DNA of 64,000 bases from Euptelea pleiosperma. Taxonomy: Eukaryota; Streptophyta; Magnoliopsida; Ranunculales; Eupteleaceae. How positions within the stretch are numbered: position 1 is the first letter of the stretch; the number at the start of each line of letters is the position of its first letter. The stretch spans positions 14,628,501-14,692,500 of the forward strand of contig CM068552.1 of the NCBI GenBank assembly GCA_035048495.1. Reading direction: 5' to 3'. The notes beneath the pieces were generated by a model that searched no databases, had not been told where the DNA came from, and worked only from the letters and a program-made list of their open reading frames with translations. Positions 1-12,700 of the stretch are shown one piece after another. A program made the position numbers and the translations under genes.

Positions 1-2190
1 TCCACTACCTCTCTTCAGGGGAAGACATATGGTGACACTTATAAGAGAGGTCTCATCTTCCAATTCCCATTTATTCATGTCTGACCCCAGAGACTCTCAT
101 ATTCAAGAGACTACTGAAGGGCAGAAGGAACTGAAGGTGTATTGTTGGCGACAGAAGGTCCCAAGTCCCAACTACATTGAATCTACCATGCCTGTCTGAC
201 CCCTTGGATCTAGGTAACATTTCTTCCCTCTCTCCTACAGTTGACTCTGATACACTTCTTGATGATCGTGATGTTCCTATTGCCTTACATAAGGGCAAGT
301 GTAATTGCAATGTACATCATATCTCCAACCATGTCTCTTATTCTTCCTTGTCTTCTTCCCTACGCACTTTTACATCTTCCCTTTTATTTGTCACTATTCC
401 TTATAGTGTTGCAAAGGATGTCTCCCATCCTAAATGGAGAGACGCAGTGTAATAGGAAATGCGGTCCCTGATTAAGAATGACACTTGGGACCTAGTTGGC
501 CTTCCCAAGTTGAAGGAGGTTGTGGGATGCAAGTGGATATTCACTATCAAGCATAAGGCTAATAGATCAATTGACAAATATAAGGTTGCTTACTTATGAA
601 AAAAAAGGTACAAGGATCGCTTGGTTGCCAAAAGATACACCCTAACATACGGAGTTGACTACAGTAAGACGTTTGCTCCTATAGCTAAAATGAACTCCTA
701 TGTGTTTTTTCCTTGGCTGCAAAGTGCAAACTTGTCATGGCCCTTATTCCAAATGCATGTAAAGAATGTGTTTCTTCATGGAGAACTCAAAGAAGAAGTA
801 TATATGATGCCTCCTAGATTTTAGTCTCCAAGGAATGAAGAGAAAGAGTGTAAGTTAAAAAAATCCATATACGGGTTGAAAAAGTCACCTAGAGCATGGT
901 TCGAGAGATTCAGTAGAGCAGTCAAGAAAGCAAGGCATGTGTAGAACCACAACGATCACACTCTCTTTGTGAAAAGGAACATAGCTTCCATCACTGCTCT
1001 TATTGTGCATGTGGATGATATCATTGTGACTGGAAGCTATCCCTATGAGATACAGGGTTTAAAGATGTTCTTGGCCAAAAAATTTGAAATCAAAGATCTG
1101 GGTGCACTAAAATACTTAGTTGGAATTGAGGTTGCCCACTCCCAAAGGAATCTTTATATCCTAAAAGAAGTATGTCTTGGATCATCTCAAGAATAATAGG
1201 AAATTGGGTGCGAAACCAATTGACCCCAATCATAGATTGAGCGGGGAAGGGGGAGATCCACTGAAGGACAGTTTCAAATGCCGGTTGGGAGGCTCCTCTA
1301 CTTGTCTCTCACAAGACTTGATATTGCATATACAATCAGTGTTATCAGCCAATTCGTGCAAGCTCCTCGGACCACTCATCTAGAAGTTGCTGAAATAATC
1401 CTTTGGTATCTCAATTCCTTCCCTGGAAAATGCATATTGTTTGCCAAGCATGGACATCTCAAAGTAGAATCCTACACAAATGCAAATTGGGTTGGTTCTC
1501 TTGGTGACAGGAGATCCACATCTAGCTATTGTACATTTGTTGGAGTCAATCTAGTGACATGGCAGAGCAAGAAACAAACAATTGTGGTCAAATCCATCAA
1601 TGAGGCGGAGTACAGAGAGCAATGGCATGGGGTGGCTGAACTCATATGGTTAAGGACCCTTCTTTATGAGCTCGAGCTGAAGGTTGAAGGTCCCATGAAG
1701 CTCTACTGTGATAACAAAGCAGCCATCAATATTCCCCCCAATTGAGTTCACCACGATCAGACCAAGCATATTGAAGTAGATAGACACTTCATCCGTGAAT
1801 GGTTGCATCCAAAGAAATTTGTTTACTGTTTCTCAAATCAAGTGACCAATTAACAAATATTCTCACTAAGGGAAAGTTGTTAGAAACCGGTTCCATCATC
1901 TTGGCAAGCTCATGATCGACATCTATTCCCCGCTTGGGGGGGAGTGTTAAGAAATGTTTTATTTTCCTTATATGTATGCAATACACTAGGATGGGAGGTC
2001 ATAATGATCAGCTTGGGAGAGGGTCTTAGGACTTGAGCTCCTATTCTCCTCATCTTTCTCTCCTCTCTTCCTCCTTGATCTTCCTCTTCTCTTTCTTTTC
2101 CTTGTCTTCCTACTCTTTCAATCCTCTAAGCATTTCATCTTCTTCTTCCCTCATTGTGGATTCAGTAACCTTTTGGTCCACAGAATCATT
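1..2190 (+). mobile_element. Ty1/copia retrotransposon, 3' part (degenerate pol and start of 3' LTR)
   Basis: Broken frames on the plus strand give copia reverse transcriptase and RNase H in order: the RT block with AKRYTLTYGVDYSKTFAPIA (about 627-690), a VDDIIVTGS active-site motif (about 1009-1035), TRLDIAYTISVISQF (about 1311-1355), and an RNase H stretch with a YCDNKAAINI motif near 1705-1735. Several stops and frameshifts mean it cannot be expressed. A G-rich polypurine tract (about 1932-1944) is followed by TGTTAAGAAATG at 1945, the likely start of the 3' LTR. The LTR end is not certain because the 5' LTR lies outside the window; the limit given is an estimate. The family differs from the element at 7306. 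Confidence 0.85.
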
Positions 2191-2324
2191 CAGACCTTGT
2201 TGCTATGGACTCCCTTTCACCATTCACCATATGCAACAAGCCACGTGGCCAATATATGCAATCTATATACATGTATAACTAGAGTTTGTTTGGTTTTTGG
2301 TTTTTGGTTTTTTTCCTCTTTAAA

Positions 2325-2590
2325 GGGGAGTTGCTTGAAATGGTTTGATCATGTACAACAAAGACCCACCAGTGAGAAAAAAATGTGCAGGTTGAAGGCC
2401 CTAAAAAGGAGAGAGGAAGGCCAAAAGGGACATGGATTGAGGTATTAAAAAAAGATTTGAAGACGCCTGCCTTAACAGAAGACATGGGTGGCTGGTCTAT
2501 ATAGGAATGAATTGAATGGACAAACAAGATTCCTCTTGCCAACCCATAGTTGGGATATGGCTTATGATGATAATGATGATGATGATGATT
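2325..2590 (+). mobile_element. RTE-clade LINE, extreme 3' end with (GAT)n tail
   Basis: The translation resembles the C-terminal end of plant RTE LINE proteins (WFDHVQQRP, then a Lys/Arg-rich stretch and KTW..GLYRNE, in broken frames). It ends in the clade's usual short trinucleotide tail, here (GAT)n at about 2566-2588. The copy is strongly 5'-truncated. The same region occurs inverted near 4905 and 6930. Confidence 0.75.
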
Positions 2591-3700
2591 CCTTTCCCAA
2601 TATAAATGAAGTGAATAATTTGTGAACTGGCATCATTGAACAGGAGTCAGGCAATCAGGACAATGTTGCCCTGGAACTTGCGCAAGGGCCACTGGAGTAT
2701 TTTGGCCATGGCATATAACATTCAGCTATGGGTAGTCTAAGATAAAGTGTGAATCTATTCTCAAGCCCTCCCTCATAGTCATAGGCAGTCCCCCACATCA
2801 AGTAACATTTGGGACACGGCACAGGCAAAGGGCATGGGTCTTAAATAAGCCACTGCTCCACACATGAACTCTTCAGGTCATGGTAATTCTTGGTGGTGTT
2901 GGGACCCTTGACCTTGGTTGGTGCTGGACAACCTTTTAAGACTTGGACTTAGTTGTGTGACTTGACTTGGTAGTGTAAGGTGTGTCCCTTGATTTAACCC
3001 AAGGAACATGCCTTAACTTGAAGTCCATGCGGGGACATTCCATAATAGGAAGCGAAAATCTCGCAAACCTATCGAGTAAGGTTTCCCTCCACAAGGAGGA
3101 AACCTTCCATATTGAAGAGAATGGCCCTGTCCTATAAAGAGGACCCACGTCCAACCATGGATGCATACCCCCTTTGACTTGACACAAGCAAGGCAAGGCA
3201 AGGCAAGGTCCCATGTATCCGAGAGCATCATCTCTACAGTCTCCAGATCATTCAGGGGACATCAAGTTGGGAAAGGAGGGTAGTAGAATGATGAGGGTGG
3301 GGAGGGACACTGGATAATGGCAGCAAGGCTACTCTGCTAGTAACAATACTACAACGTTTAAATCATCTGCAAAGGATTACATAACAATAAATTTTAAAAA
3401 ACGTTATGATGATCATATTATGGAATTACTGTAAACTGGAAATAAAAATAACCAAACATAAGATGCCTCAAAACATTGATTACTCACTTTCAAGAGAATT
3501 ACTACAATCTTCAATTTGTACGTGTTAAAAAAAATACAAATCTTTTCCAACTCCAACTTCTCTCTGAAAAGAAAGATGCATGCCTTACTGCATGAAAATC
3601 AGGAAAAGCAGTCCAAGAATCCCATTTGGATCTATCTAGCCACCAAAAGACAGTTCTATAACCCGATGTACTGGTATTTCAAACAAATTATCTAGTGCAT
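2591..3700. other. Unassigned sequence, possibly an old LTR
   Basis: No reading frame here looks like a protein. A promoter-like CCTATAAAGAGG lies at about 3132-3143, and an (AAGGC)n microsatellite at about 3189-3208. The 2.9-3.3 kb part could be an old LTR, but no partner repeat was found in the window. A possible small terminal exon of the upstream coiled-coil gene (3525-3563, minus) is described with that gene. Confidence 0.3.
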
Positions 3701-3789
3701 GTAACACAACTAACATGATATTAAACTTAAATCTGTCAAGAATTCAATATTGATGCTGAAATGCAGGAAAATGATTTCATGGAAGTTAC

Positions 3790-6700
3790 CTGTAGTAAGT
3801 TTCTCTGAAGGTCCTCCGCCTTTTTCTGAAGGGCTGCAATTACATTCCTCTCCAACAAATGTCGTTCTTCCTGCTGTGATAGAAGCAGTAGTGCAGCAAC
3901 CTGACAAAAGATACAATTACTATTTTACACGAACTCGAACCAGCACATATCCATTATGCCACACCACATTAGTGCAGAAACTGTTAGACGGATAAACCAA
4001 AGAAGAGCCAAATAAAGGGTCATGAAAAGATGCATGCAACCTTCTCTTGCAATGCCTGTGCAAGTGCATCTGATGTATCACCTGCTCCATTAGCCGAAAT
4101 GTTTGGTGCAGCACGAGCATTCCTCTGGACAGATAAAGAGGATTTAACAGAAAATAGAAGTAAAATTGCAAAACTGAAGTACCAAACCTAGAAAACAAAA
4201 GAGTCTAGTTTGGGACAAATCCTGTCCATAGCAACTGCACCATTTATTCCCTTACTGAAATTATAAAATACAATGGTGTCTGGAAAAAACATTATATTCC
4301 TGAACTTTTGTTCTCTAGTATTGTGTTCCCATTTTTAATGCATTTTTCCAGGAGAGCATGGAATGCTGGGAAGCAGTTTTTTATTCATCAACTATGCACC
4401 CTATATTTGATTGTACAAGACTATAGATCTTATAATGTTTTAGTGTACACCGTGATCCTTCAATATTGCTAAAACAGTCTAAAAGAATAGAATTCTAGAT
4501 ATTTAAGCAAAGGACAAAGAAATCGAAAAGGTAAAATTAAAATAACAAAAAAATAAAACTAAAAAACTCGACCCACCAACCTGAGATCTTCATCTAGATG
4601 GTATAGACTATAGAATGCCAATCTAGAAGCTTAAAACGGGGTCAATGACTACTCCCCAATGTATTTCATTAAAAGAACCGGAAAAAAAAAAGGAAGAGGA
4701 AGAAAAGAAAAATGATATAGGAATGAGAATTTCTTTTCCAAAACAACATGGGATTGACAGATTTTCGATAAGATCAATCCACAAAAGCTAGAAGAGTATG
4801 AGTGGAGGTAAGCATCAGCGAATTCTAAACTTTTTCCCCTAAATTTAGGAGCAAATACATGTACTCCCAAGTAGCTTCACAAAACAACAGTCTCAAACAG
4901 ATTTGATCACCATCATCGTCATCATAGCCTCATTCCAACTATATGGGGTTGGCTACATGAATCCTCTTCCTCCATTCAAATCCGTCTAAAGACATTTCTA
5001 TTAAGGCAAGTTTCTTAAAATCTCCTCTCAAAACTTCAAACCACGTTCTTTTTTGGCCTTCTCCTCACCCGTTTTAAAACCTTCAACTTGCACATTTCTC
5101 ATTGCTAGGGCTGTCATTGGTCTTTGTTGTATATGACCAAACCATCTCAATCAACTCTCCATTATTTTGTCGCCTATTGGGGCTACTCCTATACTTTCAT
5201 GAATGCATTCATTCTGATTTTATATTTCTTAGTCTTTCAACTCATCCATCTAAACACCCTCATCTCAGCTGCGCTCATTTTATGAACATGTTTCTTAATT
5301 ATCCAACATTCTGCTCTATAATGCATAGCCGGTCTTACTGCCATCTTACAAAAAATTCCTTTTAATTTGATGGGTACACGTTGGTCACATAGCACTCCAA
5401 AAGAACATATCCCCTTTAGCCACCCAGCTCTAATTCTATGGCAATGTCCTCCTCAATCTCTCTTGCCTTATGAATAATAGAACCAATATAATGAAAATGA
5501 TTGCTTTTGGATATCTCTTGGTTTTCAATTTTAATTGGCAATTCATCTCTGTTGCATCCTTACTGAAGTTGCATTCCCTATACAGTCGACTTATTTTAAA
5601 ACCCTTGGATTGCAAAGCATTCCTCCAAAGTTCTAGTTTTGCATTTACCTTCTCTCTAGTCTCGTCAAGTAATACTCAAAACAGATTATATATTAAAAAA
5701 AAGGAATTCAGAGAAAGATCATGCATTCTAAGAGGAACTATAATTGCATGGCATGTCTTATAGTAGTAACGATCTTGGAAACATATTTGTATGACTTTAC
5801 AGTAAGTATACGCAATCTTACAGTGTGAGTGGACAAGTGCATGAAATAGCAGTACGTATAAATTAAATTATATCATTCTCCCGTATCTGGAAGCTGGAGA
5901 ACCCGCTTACTAGAGGGTGGAGAAAGATGGACAAGTCTGCAGCCAAAACAGAAAGAAACAACAGAAATCTAACTAGTGTCTAAAATAGGCCTGGACTTAA
6001 CAAACCTCAGGCACCACACCAGGAGCAGCATCATTTGTTATATGAACATCTCGACATTCAACGTCATCAAACTTTGCATCTACATCTCGCCGGAGGGGCT
6101 CAAAATTTTGAGTTCTGTTCACATTGAGTTGAGTGACCTTTTCTTGTAACATGCCAACCATTGATTTGAACTGAGTTTTTTCTTCTTCAAGCAAATGCAT
6201 GACTTCGTGTCTGTGCTGAGTATGGAAACAATGCAAGTCTGATATCCTATTTTTAATCAGGTCATATGAAAGAACCTGCATTGAAGTCAATAAGAAAAAA
6301 AAAAGAATGAACAAATGCAAGAAGACCCAATCTGAACTTCTGAAGACATCTACGTTCTTACCTTCTTTTTTTCCAACTCGCAGACCTTCTTTAGATGATC
6401 TTCAATTTCCAATCCCTATATACCCATAATGAAATTTAATGCTGATTAGCCCAAGGAAAAACAATTTTGGAACTCAAATAAAACTCACATTGTTTAAAGA
6501 ATAAAATCATACCACACGGAGCTTGTTTTGAAGATTATTCACCGAATTTCTCAATGTCTCCAGCTCTTTTTCTAAAGCACCCTATATGAGGAAACATCAT
6601 CCAAGTGCAGAAAGAAAGCTGGTAAGACGCAGCTCAGTTCATCAAGGCAAATACTCATTCTATGTTTATTGAATATTCCAAAGCACTGAAGTTGCTAAAC

Positions 6701-9700
6701 ATCTCCAGTGTTTTATCTTATGCGTCACAATGTAATATAAGGAAAAATGCCTACTTATTCGTATGACGCAAAATTAGGGGATGGAGCTCATTTAGTTTGA
6801 TAAATATCCAAAAAAAAAAGCCTGGTACATCCTATCCATATACCATTATTGCTTAATGTTTAATTTTAATCGTGGATAAAAGACAGTTATAACATACAAG
6901 CAGGTTCATCTCCAACATTACAATGCCTCATACCAACTATTTGGCATTGGCAACATGAATCCTGTTTTGCCATTCAGTTTTATCAAGAGTTATATCCTCT
7001 GTTAAGGCGTGGCTCTTCAATTACGTTCTTACTACCTCAATCTGCATCATTTTCTTGATATTTTCAAGCTTCTAACCTGCACCAAAGAGCAGGATATAGC
7101 AACTACAGCCTAAGGTTAACACCACAGTGAAATCAGATAAAACTCCATAAATCTAAGATTGCTAATGTAGATAAGCTTCTGAAATATCAGAGCCAACAGC
7201 CAACATCCAATATGCATTGTCAAAACTAGACTCCATTTCTAAAAATTGTCGATTCAAACTCATGCTTGTGTCCAAACTGTTATGCATTCACGTAGACATA
7301 CTTACTGTTAACATATATGTGTTTTACGTATTTTACATGTAAAGGGTAGTTCTGTAAATACCTCTCAATATGAGGGGTATGCTTGTCTTGGTAATATTTT
7401 TCCCATATAAATAAGAATTATGGAGTCATGTGACCTAAGCATCACATCCTTCTCCTCTCTCTCTCTCTCTTCCACATCTTGAAACCCTAAACATAAACCT
7501 AACCTAACCTTTGGAACCCAAATACAATTTGGTATCAGAGCCATCGAAGGACATCGGAGGAGACACCCGCGGAGTTCTTTTGTGAACCAAGGAATGCTAA
7601 TGCCATCAGTACTATACGGTTGACGTCAGCAGTCGTACGGCCACTAGGATCCCGAGGTCCTAAGGTTAGTCCTACTTAAAGGAATAGATTTTTCTAAGAA
7701 TTATGGTGCTTTTTTGAGATCTCTATGATGGTTTTTTCCCCTTCCTTCATTTGAAAATCGAAAATATTGTTTTTTGACTTCTTCGCATCCCACGATCTAC
7801 AAGGGGGTTTCTTGCTCAAATCTAACCCCTTACTATATGAGCAATCGAATGGAACCAACCCCGTTCGATTTCATTGTGTTTTGAAGTTGTCGGGTTGATT
7901 ATACCCCTTACTAGTTACCACCGGTAGTTATTTTTAGCTTCTTTGGCCCGAAAAAAATTCACAATTGTTGGGGAATGCACCGATGTGTTTCTACAACCTA
8001 TTTGCTCTGCGTATGTGATGTGGTTGAAGTGGTCGATGGTGTATATGTTCCTCTACCAGTCTCACACAGCCATGTGAGAGCCTCTATGCTTACGGTTTGC
8101 CTCTGTCTTGGTTTTTTGGGGGTTGGATTCCCTAGATTTATTTTTCTAGCTTGTTTTTAGATCTTCTTGAGTCACTATGACTACCCCAGAGGCTACTTTA
8201 GGGTCCACTGTGAGTATGGAAGCCACCTCCAACAGTGTCGGAGGGCCTATGGTGCATCACATGGCCTTTGAGAACCCTGGATTACAGATCACTACAGTGA
8301 AATCGAATGGAAAGCATTATTTGGAATGGTCGCAAGCAGCCAGAATGTTTATTGGAGGCCGTGGGAAGATGGATCACATTACTGGTCATGTTTTTGAGCC
8401 TGCGAATATTGAGAATCATTTTTATGAGAAATGGGAGACTGAGAACCCCACAGTTATGGCATGGCTCCTCAACTCTATGCAGCCTCATATTAGTCGGGGC
8501 TTCTTGTTCTTGTGCGCTGCCCACGAAGTTTTGGAAACTACTTGCAAGACATACTTTCAGCAGCAGAACATCGGTCGGGCTCTCTAGTTGAAGCAGAGTA
8601 TCTCCCGTCATCATCAGGGAGAACAGTACCTTTCTGATTACTTTGCCACTCTTCGGAGCATGTAGGAGGAGTTGGACTATTACCACGCCTTCCATCCAAC
8701 TGGTTGCAAATAATATCACCAATTATCAGAAGTATGTGGAAAAGAGTCGGATATTTGAGTTCTTTTCCGGGCTCAATTCTGATTACGAGCTAGCTAGGGT
8801 GCAAATCTTGAGCCACCAGGTGGATCTGCCATCTCTCAAGGAAGTGTATTCCTATGTCCAGAGTGAGGAAAATTGACGGAGTGCTATGGCTCCTCATCCA
8901 CCTCCAGAGCAATCAGCCCTTGCCACATCCTCTCCGATCTCTGATCGATCCGCCTTTGTTGCTTCAGGATCGCAATTTCAGCGTTCTCAAAACCCCAGGG
9001 GCTCTCAACCTCCAGCTTCTAGCCAACACTATGCCCATTTCCCTTCTGGGAAATCTTCTTCCAGGGAGAGGCCTAAGTGCGACCATTGTAGTCGTCTTGG
9101 GCATGTACGAGACAAGTGATAGATATTGCATGAACGTCCACCTCACTCGGGCCAGTCGGGTTTCTCTGGTGCTCATTCTGCCAACATGGATACTTTTGGG
9201 ACTGCTCCTGACCACCATGGTTCGAGTTGAGTCCACTCATATGGCTTCACCTACTCATGTCTCTGCTTCTGAGATCGAGACTCTTCGGCGCCTGCTTGCA
9301 CAGTTAGATGGTTCTCCTACCACATCATCTACCTCCTTTGATCAGTCAGGAACCATTAGTATTGCTCATCATGTGTCTACTCCTTCACCCAGTCCCACCT
9401 GGATTTTTGATTCAGGTGCCACGGAGCACATGACAGGTATGTCTTCTTTGTTTTCCACTTATCCCATTTGCTCTGGTCGAGATAAGGTCAAGATTGCTGA
9501 TGGGGGACTCTATCTTGTGTGGGAAGGGGAATATCTTTCTTTCTTCCCAACTCCCTTTGTCTTCTGTTTTACATGTCCCTAAATTTACTTCCAATATTTT
9601 ATCTGTTAGTACTCTAATTCGGAAATTGAACTGCAATGTGACCTTCCATTCGACTTGTGTCTCTCAGGACCTGGAGACGAGGATGACGATTGGCACTAGA

Positions 9701-12700
9701 CATGAGGTTGATGGCATGTACCTTCTGGATGGACGACCTTTTGAGCCCACAACATTGCAGTAGTGTAGTGTGGAATATGTCTTATGTTGGCATGCCCGTC
9801 AAAGACATGTCTCTTTTCAGTACTTGAAAGTTTTATTTCCTACTTTATTTGTTTTTGTTTCCTTGTCTAAACTGCATTTCGAAACTTGTGAGCTCTCCAA
9901 ACATCGTCGTAATACATACCCTTCCAGAGGCAATAGAAGTTATGTTCCTTTTGATATTGCGCACTCTGATGTGTGGGGACCTACCCCTGTTACTTTTATT
10001 ATTGATTTTCATTATTTTGTTACATTTGTTGATGACCATACTCAGTGTACATGAGTCTATCTCATGAAAACCAAAGATGACGTTTATTCCATCTTCAAAG
10101 CTTTTCATAAGATGATCCAGACCCAGTATGGTGCTTCCATCAAGGTCCTTCGATCTGACCAAAGGGTGAGTATATGTACGTAGGTCTTTAACAGTATTTT
10201 TTGGACCATGGGATTTGTCATCAGAACTCTTGTAGCTACACACCTCAACAAAATGGTGTAGCTGAGCGAAAGATGCGTCATCTATCTGAGGTGGCCCGTT
10301 CCCTCTTAATCGGCTCCCATGTCCCTAAGTCTTATTGGTCTAATGCAATTTGGAATGCGGCCTACCTGACTAGCCGGATGTTTTCTCGTGTGTTAAACTT
10401 GAAGTCTCTGTACCAAGTTCTTTCCCCCAGTTCCTCTCTCTTTATTGTTCCTCCTCGTATTTTTGGTTGCCTATTTGTACATATTTTGGGTCCCCATCGT
10501 ACCAAACTTGATCCCAAGGCACTTAAATGTGTATTCCTTGGCTACTCTTCTACTCACAAGGGTTATTGGTGCTACAGCCCCTTGTCTGGCAAGAAAGTTG
10601 TGTCCATGGATGGCACCTTCCGTGAGGACATATCTTTTTTCTCTCCAACCTCTCTTCAGGAGAAGAGCGATAGAGAAGAGTGTATCATGGGATGTCCCTC
10701 TTCCTGATGTGTCCATATCCCCAACTCCAGTGCTTGAGAGGTCTCAGCCTGCTCAACCTATTGTGACTGATAGTGGTCCTGAAGCTCAGGGGGAGCTTAA
10801 AGTCTATAGCAGAAGGGGAAAGGCTACAACTGATCCAATTCTAGTACGATCCTTGGATCCAGGTAATATTTCTCCTTCCATACCTGTTGTTCCTTCTTCT
10901 ATTGATACTTGTGCTTCTAACCATCTTCCTATTGTATTGAGAAAAGGCACTAGGAGTTGTACTACTCAACATCATTTGAGCAATTTCGTTTCGTATGAGG
11001 CTTTGTCTCCCTCGTACAAGGCTTTTGTCACATCTGTTTTTACTATTCCTATTCTCTCTTCTGTGGCAGAAGGGTTGGGGCATCCTAGATGGAGAGTTGT
11101 TATGGTAGATGAGACGAGTGCCTTGGACAAGAATCGAACATGGGAACTAGTCAACTTTCCAAGAGGTAAGAAACCAGTTGGTTGCAGATGGGTGTTCATT
11201 GTAACATACAAGGCAGATGGGTCAATAGAGAAGTACAAGGCTAGGTTCGTAGCCAAGGGGTACACCCAGAAATATTGGATTTATTACGTGAAGAGTTTTG
11301 CACCAGTGACTAAAATGAACTCCATAACGGTGTTGTTGTCCTTAACAACAAACCAGGCATGGCCGTTGCATCAGCTGGATGTGAAGAATGTATTCCTTCA
11401 TAGTGACTTGCATGAGGAGGTATATATAGTTCCTCCACCTAGTATCATCCCACCAGGCGAAGGTGGTAAGGTGTGTAGAGTGGGAAAGGCTCTCTATGGC
11501 TTTAAACAGTCTCCGAGAGCCTGGTTTGAGAGATTCACTTTAGCAGTGAAGAAGCTAGGCTATACTCAGAGCCAAGCTGATCACACTCTGTTTGTAAAGC
11601 ACCAAGGGAGAAGCATTATTGCCCTTATTGTCTACGTTGATGACATTTTTCTGACAAAGAATGATGCAGAAGAGGTGATCAAGCTGAAGGGTCATCTAGC
11701 AGGAGAGTTCGAGACCAAAGATCTAGGATTTCTCTAGTACTTTATGGTTATGGAGGTTGCAAGATCCAGCCAAAGGATCTTCATCTCATAAAGGAAGTAT
11801 GCCCTAGACTTGCTAAGAGGTTCTGGGAAACTGAGAGCTAAGCCAGTGGAGACTCCTATAGAGCAGAATCACAAGTTGGGCGATGTCGGTAGTGAGCTGC
11901 TTCAGGATGTAGGGAGTTTTTAGAGACTAGTTGGGAGATTGATCTATCTCTCCCTAACTAGACCAGACATTGCACTGGGGGCTCTTCATATTTTGAATTG
12001 GAATACCTGCAGCAGCGGAAATCCTTAAGTGGTTCTTATGCAACATCCAAAAGGTCTCACTATGTCGTGTTATCAATTAGTACATGCACTCACCCAGGGA
12101 CATTCACCTAGAGGCAGCACACAAGATCTTGAGATATCTCAAATCTACCCCTGGTAGAGGCCTACTCTTTCTTTTTTTTTGATAAAGTATAATTTTATTC
12201 AAAAAGCAAAAAGAGACAACACAACAGCTTACGAGGTTGAGATGACCTCCAAAGGTACTCCAAACAAGGCCTACTTTTTAAGAATGGTCACGTGATGATA
12301 GAATCCTATATTAATGTAGATTAGGCAGGTGCTAAAGATGACAGGATATCTATCTCAGGCTATTGAACCTTTGTTGGGGGCAATCTGGTTACTTGGAGGA
12401 GCAAGAAACAACACGTAGTTGCTAGATCTAATGCAGAGGCAGAATTCAGGGCAATGGCCTATGGTTTGTGTGAAATTCTATGGTTGAAAATCCTAGTAGT
12501 TGAACTATGACTCCCTGTCTCAGGTTCGGTGAGTTTGTATTGTGACAACAAAACCGCGATTAATATTGCTCACAATCCAGTTCAACATGATCGGGCCAAG
12601 CATATTGAAGTGGATCCCCACTTCATCAGGGAAAATATTGTTTCTAAGAGGTGTACACTCCTTTCGTGAAGACAGATGAGCACGTTGCCGATGTGTTTAC

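Noticed and set aside
8282..9236. Minus-strand frames of 90-146 codons
   Set aside because: They are antisense to copia gag and have no recognised motif.
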